From Periplaneta americana (Eukaryota > Arthropoda > Insecta > Blattodea > Blattidae), in the NCBI RefSeq assembly GCF_040183065.1, contig NC_091117.1, positions 121,354,226 through 121,418,225 on the forward strand: a stretch of DNA of 64,000 bases, in the 5' to 3' direction. Below are positions 55,135 to 64,000 of this stretch, piece after piece. Position numbers and translations under genes: made by a program. The stretch's first letter is position 1. Every line of letters starts with the position of its first letter. The notes beneath the pieces are model-generated. The model worked only from the letters and a program-made list of their open reading frames with translations. It did not search any database and was not told the DNA's origin.

Positions 55135-56582
55135 AAAGAGCAGCCGAATATTATAGCATACAGTATGCGCCATATACATGTGTTATAGAAATACTCAGGT
55201 AGTACTTCCTTATGTTTTTTTTTTAAAGTAGGAAGAAAGGATTTGCCATCTTCTGATTTATATGGATGCTTTCTATTACTAGTATATGTTTTTGTAGATT
55301 TGGAAGGAGCTTTGTCCACGTGTCCATGGTCGTTACTTCCTATTTCCCTGGAAAGGTTAAGATTTACAACTTCCATTTCATCGCTCCACATGGTGTTATT
55401 CGTCGCTGTTAGTGTTTGTAGTCGGGGATCTTGGATGCAATCCGGTTGAGAAGAAGGGATCTTCCCCTCAACTTCACTTGGAGCAGCTCCTGTATCTTGA
55501 ATCATTGGTTGTGGGTTGTGAATTTCACTTATCACATGAGGTGAAATCACATTAAGTCTGTCTCTAGTTTCTTGTGAACTACTGTTTGTTTGCTTAGAAA
55601 TTTACTCAGAAGGTTCTTTCTTACGACGTTTATTATCGGGAATATCGTCTTCATTTTCAGTTGAATTGTTCTCATTAACTAGTGCAATGTCGTTTTCGTC
55701 AGCCGAATCAGTTTCAGATCCGATCTGTATATTAGTAACTTCGTCATGTGTACTTGGTTGAGTGTTTCGATGTACGTCAATCTTGTCAGCTAACTCGGGA
55801 CAATCAGCTGCTGTGTCTCTGTGGCTGTCGGATAGTCGTTCCTGTTGAATTACTGACATCTCGAGGTCATTGGTCTTGTTTACAGTGGAGGTAGAGGGCA
55901 ATGGGGCAGTCGCCTGTCCTTATGGTTCATTCTCGACGGGATTACCGAGTTTCTCATCAGTAGACCTTCGCGATTGAAGTATATCACTAAAGGTAAGCTT
56001 TTGTCTTGGAGCTACCGTAACGGGCTGACGGAAAATACGTTGTGGGCAATGAGAACGAACATACGAAACACTGCCACATTGATAGCAAGTTTTTTCTTGC
56101 CCGACGTATGTAACGTACGCTTCATAGTTAGCAATTATTAGAGAGGATGGAATAGGCTTTTCAACTGACATATGTATTATACGTATACCAGTATGGACCG
56201 CGAATCGGTACCTATGTGCCCTTTTTTTATTAACAATTGATTGCGCTCTACCATAATTCATTAACGTATTGGTAATCCTGTCGTTTGGCACTTCCGGTGG
56301 AATGTTAAACACCCTAACTGTAGTCATGTCGACATCTCCTGATGTTATTATAACTGACACAATGTCACCATTTTGCAATTTTATAGTTGTTGTTCCTTCA
56401 TGTTTCCGTAAATAATTTTCATACACACTGCTACTAGTAAATTTCAAATAAGCCGCGTTCTGTTTACTAACTAGTTGAATAGCTTGCAAATCCGATTCTC
56501 GTACCTGTAAATTTTCTGCAATCCACTGATGAATTTCTATTGCTGTTGGTCGTTGTTGTTCCTTGTTGAATGTTGCTTTCAT
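55131..56582 (-). pseudogene. LINE ORF1: RNA-binding-like region and CCHC knuckle
   Basis: From the ATG at 56582 the protein reads MKATFNKEQQRPTAIEIHQW, then NAAYLKFTSSSVYENYLRKH. TTVRVFNIPPEVPNDRI follows (RRM-like fold suggested), then KPIPSSLIIANYEAYVTYVG and QEKTCYQCGSVSYVRSHCPQ. The knuckle is C-x2-C-x4-Y-x4-C. Tyr replaces the usual His, although a His directly precedes the last Cys. The remainder is a hydrophilic, acidic tail with a basic patch (NKRRKKEPSE). All three open parts lie in the same frame, separated by two TAA stops, for about 484 codons. Similar ORF1 proteins occur in Tx1-like LINEs of insects. Confidence 0.8.
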
Positions 56583-56864
56583 GGTATTCACTCTATTAAT
56601 CTTGAACTATTACTCTATGTACTATATCAAACTGGACGTACACAGCAAAGCTTCGCTCGCACCTCACCCAAGCGCTGTCAGAGCGCGACTCGACTGGTTA
56701 ATCGCCTTAAAGATTGGCTACCCCGTTTTGAAGCAGGTTACTTAGCGTCGTTACCAGAATTAAAACGCAGATGTATTTATTTATTCACACTGCAGATAGG
56801 TAAACATTCAGTGGCAGTGATAACACGTTACTCTCATAATATATTATTACAATTAATAAAAGTA

Positions 56865-56865
<1 letters not shown>

Positions 56866-56902
<37 letters not shown>
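56866..56902. repeat. (AAT)n microsatellite
   Basis: About 12 AAT units. Confidence 0.9.
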
Positions 56903-56906
<4 letters not shown>

Positions 56907-56999
56907 CGAAAACATAACTTAGAAGAATATTTTTAAGTAAAGGGAGCATCCTAAATAAAACTATATTTACATTATAAAAACCTAATAATTAAAGTAAAT

Positions 57000-57845
57000 A
57001 TATCTTGCCATCCCAATTAAGTACAGGTAAAGTTAATTATTTACATGTTAAGTTGATAGTTATACATATTAACTAAATTACACATTAACTTAATTACACA
57101 TCATCTTAAATACGACCCAATTTAATTACACATCAACTTAGTTAACTACACATCAAACTTAATGAGTTACATATCAAGTTAATTACATATCGAATTAATT
57201 ACACGTCAACTTAACTAACCGCACATAAACTTAATTACATATCGACTCAATTACAATTCAACTTAATTACACATTATTTTAATTAATTACAGATCAGATT
57301 AATTACACTTCAAAATAATTAAGATCTTAGTTACATATTAATTACACAACATTTTAATTAATTAAAAATCGACTTAATTACACAGCATCTTAACTACACA
57401 TCAACTAAATTATACATCGAATTAATCAATTACATATAAACTTCATTAATTACATTCAACTTAAGTAACTACACATCTGATTAATTTCATATTAATTTAA
57501 TAACACTTCGAATTAATTACAGTTCGGAGTAATTAATTACATATCGACTTAATTAAATACCGAATTAACAATTATACGCCCAATCAAGGAATTTCACTTT
57601 AAATTAATTACATGTCAACTTAATTTAAGATCAATTTCATTAATTATACATCAACATAATTAATAGCACATACCATTAATTAATTACAAATCACATAATT
57701 ACATATCAGTTTAGTTAATTTCACATCTACTTAATTTTATTACACACGCTTATTAAATATCGAATACGAGTAAATTAATTACGTGCAAACATAGCTAATT
57801 ATATTTCCACTTAATTAGCTAATTTATATGATATCTTAAATTACT
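57000..57845. repeat. degenerate AT-rich short tandem repeat
   Basis: Dozens of variants of TTAATTACACATCAACTTAA occur in irregular succession over 850 bp. The unit is about 12-25 bp. It lies directly downstream (minus strand) of the LINE C-terminal fragment at 57848-58060, which parallels the 28680-29420 array behind another LINE. Confidence 0.75.
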
Positions 57846-57847
57846 TT

Positions 57848-58060
57848 TCAATTTACCTATGGAACGACAAACCTCAAAGTGACTGAAGGTAGCTCATTCC
57901 AATATTTTATTGTTATATTTTGGAATAATAATTTACCAACATCTGTTCCCTGTTGTCTAGTCTTAATTTTAAATCTATGATGGCACTTACTATAGGCCTA
58001 ATAAGATGGCTTTCCAGTTCGTGAAATAGTTTTGAATCTAATGTACTTGAATTTTCAACG
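57848..58060 (-). pseudogene. LINE ORF2 C-terminal fragment
   Basis: The minus strand reads HHRFKIKTRQQGTDVGKLLF, then QNITIKYWNELPSVTLRF. This fits the 'R...s...F....iWN.LP..v' ending of CR1/Jockey-group ORF2. It is very short and decayed. Confidence 0.45.
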
Positions 58061-59605
58061 TAGAATACACCGTTGAGGTTGTACACTAGTACGACACACC
58101 GCCAATGCCAATACTGACAAATTAGTGGCTTTGCGGTTGGTTTCAGCAGATTTTAGATACGTATTATTCAAGGGAGAAAAATAGGTGACATGCAGAGTTT
58201 ACCGATTATTTAACTTCTCACAGTACAAAGAAACATTTCTTTACATAGCATAAAAATTGAGAAGAATTTCATTCTTGCCTAGCGGTTTTCTCTGAACTTG
58301 TATTGGCAACACTGCTAATTATCGTCATCATTTCGTAATTTATCGAATACATTATGGTGATTGCGATGATATGAATGTCCCCTTTAAGAACAAAGCATGT
58401 GGCTACAGGAAATTTTCCATTCTCGTTGAGCCTCGTACCAGTGCACAATCTCAACAGTGCATTCTACATTGAAAATTCAAGCACTTTAGGTTCAAAACTA
58501 TATATTTCTAACAACTTCCCCCTTTTATCATTTTTCGCTATCTGTACTAATAATGAGTTTGTCTATTTCGCCGGACTTTCGAATCACCCTGTTTATGTTT
58601 TTGCTTTGCAAGATCTTCTACTTGAGGAAAAATATTAGTTAACTGTCCAATTTTGTAAACATAACGATGAAATACTTATTCTAAATAATATAATGTACCG
58701 GCAGTTAAACTAAATGACCGTTTTTGTAGATATGAGGTATCACCTCTTAGCCATCGATATAAAACTTAGAACAGATGCAACCCAGTATATTTGCTGCCAC
58801 AACTTGAAATGATTACAATTATAATACAGGAAATATGTCGTGGAATAAAAAAATATTGGTTAAAGATCTATTTATTGGTATGTTGTAATTTTGAATTAAG
58901 ATTCCTTATTTATTTTGAAGTCAACAAACTGATTGTGTAATGGCACATTTCTGGATTACAGAAACGTAAAATTAATACTGTGAACCCAACCACCTGGTTA
59001 CCACCTAATACCACCACCTATGTTGCCACTCGTCAGATCGTAAAGGTGATTGAGTTGATCGGTGGGCGCAGTGGAAGCTAAATGCTTAAGGCAATCGATT
59101 AATTAGAATAATGAATGCATATGTTTAGTAACAAACAATATAATTGACTGAATGAAATATTCAGACACAATACAAATGAGAAGATGAGGTATCAGAAACA
59201 ATAATGAAGTTAACATAAAAAAAACAAATGATTACAAAGAAATCTGAAAATACCAATAAAGATACGGGTAACAAATTTGAGTATTACAAATAATTGAATT
59301 CCATCCCGCGTGCTAACTCTAGTATGTGATACAATCAAAATTGGCATCATCCCCACACAAATATGTCAATAAATTTAACTGTATCGCTACATGAATGTTA
59401 TAGGAAATATTCCATTCAAATTCCAACTTGACTGCACACAAATCCCTATTGCAGAAGGCAATATTCGGGACACCAATACAGAATTAGCTTGATACAGAAT
59501 TCAAACGGAGATAGAATATAAACCACTATTACATGATAATAAATTACATATAATAAATTGGAATATAAAAATCAAACATCAAAAACGCATTCGCACAACA
59601 TACCA
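58061..59605. other. intergenic, nothing recognised
   Basis: An ATG-led 87-codon ORF at 58375-58638 has no recognised motif and is probably chance. No inverted repeats or repeat families are supported. Confidence 0.4.
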
Positions 59606-59617
59606 GCAGACTAATAG

Positions 59618-62150
59618 CTAGGGTTAGGATTTTGATGAAATTGCATCTTTTTTCTAGTAAGCCAGAAACGTTGTTGCTTTAGTATTTTTATGTTATGTGA
59701 TAAACTGAGTGTTTTAAAACATATTTGTTAGGGCATTTTTGTACATTTTTTACTACTTACAACTCATAACAGCATTTTTCGTTTTATTCAGCCATTTTTG
59801 GGGTATTTTCGTTTAATTTTGGCCATAAATCCCCATTATCAATGTAAAATATTATTTATTTTCTTTGATGTTTTCTCTACATATTTTTGCAATTAATATC
59901 CATTATTTTGTATATTATTTTAATCGTTTTTCTACACAAATGTTGTCATTTTAACGTAGTACATCCCCATTCAATGGATCAATCCAACCACACCTTCAAT
60001 ATGTTGTTGTTTTCTAATGCCAGGCGTTTGACAATAAAGTCATTTGACCTCTTGCACTCCAATATTTTTCAAAGATATTATCATGACCAGCCAATGAAGC
60101 ACAGATTTTGAGGTGTTCCAAATCCATTTCTTGGTTTGAGTTGCACAATGGGTAGTTATGGGACTGATATATTCCAATTCTATGCAGGTGTTAGCCAAAC
60201 AATCATGGCCTGTTGCCAATCTAAATGCAGCTACAGACGATTTTCGTGGTAAATCGGGAATTAACTGTGGATTTTGACGCAGAGAGTTCCATTTTTTCCC
60301 TTGGGATTGAGTTATCAAATTTTGTTTGTTGAAGTCTAAGTATGTAGATTTAATAAATCTCTTCACAGAGTAATACGTAGATTTAGTAACAGGTCTGTAA
60401 GTAGCAGTGTTGCCCTTCTTTGCTAAAGCGTCCGCATTCTCGTTTCTCAGGATTCCACAATGGGATGGTATCATTGGAATACAATTCTTTTATTGAGTGA
60501 TATTAATTGAGAGAGCATTTTAGTTATTTCTGCTGTTTGAGATGAAGGTGTGTGTTTAGAGACGATTGATAGAATAGCTGCTTTGGAGTCTGACAATATA
60601 ACTGCATTCCTAAATTTATTGATGTGGCATAGAAGATTCCTGAGACATTCACTTATTGCAATGATTTCACCATCAAAACTTGTTGTTCCATATCCAAGTG
60701 ATCTATAAAGTGAGAAGAGACAGCACGTAACACCTGCACCGGCACCTTGTTCTCTGGAGATCAGGGATCAGTCAGTGTATAAATGAAGCCAGTTTTGTGG
60801 AGGGTACCTAATATTAATTGTCTCTAAAGAAAATTGTTTCAGTTTTTCAGTGTTTACTTCTGATTTCAGTATTTCTTCTGTTAAATTTAGATTATATTCT
60901 ATATTTAATAGAGTTAAAGGGTTTGGTTTAATTTGTAAGTTTTCTTTTAAATTCGGGATATTGATTTTCTGTTTTAATTCTTGAACAATGGATATGAAAT
61001 TTTTTTGAGTTTTCAATCTACAGAGAGGACTGTATGAATGCCAATTGTTTCCTGGTAATCTGATAAGTTTTTCATATTGAATCAGTGCTTTTTCTTCAAT
61101 TGTCATTTTGATACTGTTAATATTAGTGAGGAATCTCATAGAATCTATTGGCGTTGTTTTGATTCCACCAGTAATGAGTCTGAGAGCTTGATTTTGAACA
61201 TATTCTATGTCGTTTATGAAAGGTGAAGTAATTAAAATTTCTCCGCAGTATGTCAGCACTGGCTGTATAAACATTTTGGTATGTAGTGTTCAAAGTATTC
61301 CTAGAGCATCCCCATTTCTTTCCTGTTAGTCTTTTTAGAAGGGAGAATCTTTCACGAGATTTTTCAGAAATGTATTTCAAATGGTTGCTCCATGTTAACT
61401 TACTATCGCAAATAACTCCAAGATATTTGGATTCATAAGTCCTAGGAAGGTGTTGGCCATTGTATTGGATATTGAATTCTCTTTCTTTTTTTTACCGAGT
61501 GAAAATATTTGGTAGTTACTTTTGCTTAAATTGAGTGTCATCAAATTTGATGTATTCCATTCATGTAGTTGATTTAGAGCTTTAAGAGCAGAATTTTGAA
61601 TTTTGTCTCTATGTCTGTAAGATCCGGAAGTCCACAAAACTATATCATCTGCAAATAGTGCTGTTTTCATGTTTGATTCCTCTAATAGGGAGGGTAAGTC
61701 ATTTATATAAATATTGAATAAAGTTGTGCTGAGGACAGCGCCCTGAGGTAGACCTCGATAGGTTTGTCTGTAACTAGAAAGTGAATTATTGAATTTAGTG
61801 GCAATGAATCTTTGACTAAGGAATTCTGATATCCATCTGACACCTTCAATATAGACTCCTCTATACCTGCTAGATCCGTATAAGAGTGGCCTTGTGGTGG
61901 ACTACATGGAAACTATATCTAATAAAATAATTAACTAAAGTGTACTACTTAGAAAAATTAAATAAACTTGAATGTTGGTACTAGAATTTAATTTAATTAT
62001 TAGTCTAAATATTAATATTCCTACTAAGCCAATTATGTAAGATCAATTTTAGGGCATATTTAAGGGCATTTTGGTAGATTTTTAGTTCATAAATGCATTG
62101 TTTTAGGACATTTTTTTCATGATTTATGGGTCATCAAAATCCTAGCCCTA
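59618..62150. mobile_element. hAT-like DNA element carrying a nested LINE
   Basis: The ends TAGGGTTAGGATTTTGATGA (59618) and, in reverse complement, TAGGGCTAGGATTTTGATGA (ending 62150) match at 19 of 20 positions. Flanking 8-mers CTAATAGC (59610-59617) and CTAATAAC (62151-62158) differ at one base, consistent with an 8-bp target duplication. Subterminal GGGCATTTTnGTA blocks recur inside both ends. Between about 59880 and 61900 lies a minus-strand LINE, so the element itself was only about 500 bp, MITE-sized. Confidence 0.75.
60040..61895 (-). pseudogene. I-group-like LINE ORF2 with RNase H, 5'-truncated
   Basis: The minus strand starts within the reverse transcriptase: ISEFLSQRFIATKFNNSLSS, then GLPQGAVLSTTLFNIYINDL and TALFADDIVLW with the catalytic DD. 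NLSKSNYQIFSLGKKKKE follows. 61380-60768 holds ERFSLLKRLTGKKWGCSRNT, QPVLTYCGEILITSP and QNQALRLITGG, ending YPPQNWLHLYTD. RNase H follows in worn frames from about 60760, ending IPSHCGILRNENADALAKKG at 60474. The tail to 60040 holds AAFRLATGHDCLANT. A reverse transcriptase with a downstream RNase H is characteristic of the I/R1/LOA group. At least four frame changes are present. It is inserted inside the hAT-like element at 59618-62150. Confidence 0.88.
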
Positions 62151-62166
62151 CTAATAACCATTACCG

Positions 62167-62198
62167 CAGAGCGAGAGAGAGAGAGAGAGAGAGAGAGC
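62167..62198. repeat. (GA)n microsatellite
   Basis: About 15 GA units just right of the hAT-like element. Confidence 0.9.
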
Positions 62199-62199
62199 G

Positions 62200-62784
62200 G
62201 GAAAGAGAAATACAATCACGGAAACAAACCAGGCAAGAAGACCCATTTAACGTTACTGATCTTAGTAAACGTAATACAATAGCAATTACTATTACCAATC
62301 GCAAAGCTCCCTAGTAAATCACCAAATGTTAGAATGCGACGTTATCAAATTCGGATGTATAACCCATACCATCCGTCATTAATTAACTTCGAAACTCGCG
62401 TATCCTCATACTCGCGAACGAGTAGCCTAACTTGTGAATACCTTTCGCAAAATCCCATATAAGCAACCTCAATATACTCTCATAAATTACGGCCACCTAC
62501 AATTCGCCCCAAAAACACATTCCGGAAGTTCGACGGGTTGCAATTTAAACATTGACTGGTCTCGTTACTATATCCGGAAGTAAACTCGCTACGTCTAATA
62601 CAAACGTATAATCAAACATTACTTAGTGATGGAAACGCTATCGCAAACCAAATCTAAATTGCTAAACTAAACCAGATAATAATAAGCAAATGTAAAGGAA
62701 CAATCTTGCCTGAATATAAAACACCAGCAATATAGAACATTACTAAATCCAGTTTCCAAAATCTGGCGATGTTACTACGACGAT
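62200..62784. other. intergenic, nothing recognised
   Basis: No gene, TIR or repeat family could be supported between the GA run and the satellite. Confidence 0.5.
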
Positions 62785-64000
62785 AGAAGTTTCCCAAATC
62801 CATATTGATATTCAACCATAAAACAGGGCTCCTAAAATTCGATGTTGACGGCACGAAACAAGTTCCCCGAGTGAGTATTGATATTAAACTACAAAAGGAG
62901 ACTCTTAAACTTCCATGTTGACGCAACGAAACAAGTTTCCCGAGTGAGTATTGATATTCAACTACAAAAGGAGACTCCTAAAACTTCGATGTTGACGCCA
63001 CGAAACAAATTCCCCGAGTGAGTATTGATATTCAACTACAAAAGGAGACTCCTAAAACTTCGATGTTGACGCCACGAAACAAGTTCCTCGAGTGAGTATT
63101 GATATTCAACTACAAAAGGAGGCTCCTAAAACTTCGATGTTGACGGCACGAAACAAGTTCCCCGAGAGAGTATTGATTACAACTACAAAAAGAGACTGCT
63201 AAAACTTCGATGTTGACGGCAAGAAACAAGTTCCCCGAGTGAGTATTGATATTCAACTACAAAAGGGAGCTCCTAAAACTTCCATGTTGACGGCAAGAAA
63301 CAAGTTCCCCGAGTGAGTATTGATATTCAACTACAAAAGGAGACCCCTAAAACTTCGATGTTGACGGCAAGAAACAAGTTCCCCGAGTGAGTATTGATAT
63401 TCAACTACAAAAGGAGGCTCCTAAAACTTCGATGTTGACGCCACGAAACAAGTACCCCGAGTGAGTATTGATATTTAACTACAAAAGGAGACTCCTAAAA
63501 GTTCGATGTTGATACCACGAAACAAGTTCCCCTTGTGAGTATTGATATTCAACTACAAAAGGAGACTCCTAAAACTTCGATGTTGACGGCAAGAAACAAG
63601 TTCCTCGAGTGAGTATTGATATTCAACTACAAAAGGAGGCTCCTAAAACTTCGATGTTGACGCCACGAAACAAGTTCCCCGAGAGAGTATTGATATTCAA
63701 CTACAAAAGGAGACTCCTAAACTTCGATGTTGACGGCAAGAAACAAGTTCCCCGAGTGAGTATTGATATTCAACTACAAAAGGAGACTCCTAAAACTTCC
63801 ATGTTGACGGCAAGAAATAAGTTCTCCGAGTGAGTATTGATATTCAACTTCAAAAGGAGACTCCTAAAACTTCGATCTTGACGCCACGGAACAAGTTCCC
63901 CGAGAGAGTATTAATATTCAACTACAAAAGGAGACTCCTAAAACTTCGATGTTGACGGCAAGAAACAAGTTCCCCGAGTGAGTATTGATATTCAACTACA
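62785..64000. repeat. 74-bp satellite array, about 16 copies, running off the window
   Basis: Units read AAACTTCGATGTTGACGGCA, AGAAACAAGTTCCCCGAGTG, AGTATTGATATTCAACTACA and AAAGGAGACTCCT. The CTTCGATG block is spaced 74, 74 and 73 bp at 62985-63208. Variants alternate at GGCAAG/CCACG and at GAGTGAGT/GAGAGAGT. The first copy near 62785-62860 is the most diverged, as expected at an array edge. The unit length is not a multiple of three, so the ORFs across it are not real genes. Confidence 0.95.

Larger units (their letters stand above)
51822..56582 (-). mobile_element. near full-length LINE of L1/Tx1-like type
   Basis: On the minus strand ORF1 (56582-55131) and ORF2 (55134-51822) make a coherent two-ORF retrotransposon of about 4.8 kb. 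The ORF1 TGA and ORF2 ATG share four bases (ATGA at 55134-55131). ORF1 is interrupted only by two in-frame stops and ORF2 by about three frame changes, so the copy is relatively recent. UTR limits and target duplication were not identified. Confidence 0.85.

Noticed and set aside
63609-63833. ORF across the 74-bp satellite
   Set aside because: The unit is not a multiple of three, so the frame is open only by chance for a few units.
62785-64000. CRISPR-like array
   Set aside because: Units are contiguous tandem repeats of about 74 bp with no unique spacers, in a eukaryotic context.

Overview
The window looks like repeat-dense euchromatin from a large insect genome, most likely a cockroach or termite relative (Blattodea). 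That placement is an inference. It rests on AT-rich DNA, introns with GT/AG ends, tRNA-headed SINEs with a shared central core, LINE 3' ends that finish in trinucleotide tails, and a secreted chitin-binding protein of arthropod type. Only one convincing host gene is present. Nearly everything else is transposons of many families, often inserted into one another, plus satellites and microsatellites.

The host gene lies on the + strand at 18.2-23.4 kb. A TATA box and initiator precede a tiny first exon (ATG TCC G). A 2.95-kb intron follows, carrying a decayed piggyBac element, and then one long second exon. The predicted 637-residue protein has a signal peptide, one divergent CBM14 (peritrophin-A) chitin-binding domain and four near-identical CBM14 domains. 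The latter sit in a 420-bp tandem repeat with acidic Ser/Gly linkers and Pro runs. It looks like a peritrophic-matrix, cuticle or eggshell chitin-binding proteoglycan or mucin.

Layout: 0-12.5 kb holds two hAT-type elements with perfect 8-bp target duplications (233-1194 and 9843-10837), a pogo-like non-autonomous element (4909-6363), LINE scraps, a 141-bp tandem array and two unexplained minus-strand ORFs. 12.5-17.5 kb is a three-level nest: a LINE 3' end was hit by a Tc1 element, whose transposase was then hit by a pogo-like element. That pogo-like element keeps an open, intron-containing transposase with a C-terminal zinc finger but has lost one catalytic acid. 25.4-26.5 kb is a second, broken Tc1-like transposase. 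28-32.6 kb is a FLYWCH/MULE element with a LINE, a SINE and minisatellites inside it; two more MULE remnants lie at 38.3-41 kb. 42-48 kb is a bicistronic LINE with an FP25K-like ORF1, split by a 2.2-kb DNA element with an 8-bp duplication. 51.8-56.6 kb is a nearly full-length L1/Tx1-like LINE whose ORF1 stop overlaps the ORF2 start. 59.6-62.15 kb is a hAT-like element with an RNase H-bearing LINE inside it. From 62.8 kb to the window edge runs a 74-bp satellite.

The transposon history can be read directly because several empty sites can be inferred by removing an insert and one target copy, which brings neighbouring coding codons back together. No operon-like or defence-type gene system was found. 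The most unusual items are the 420-bp-repeat chitin-binding gene with possible glycosaminoglycan or phosphorylation linkers, and the nested, datable transposon insertions.
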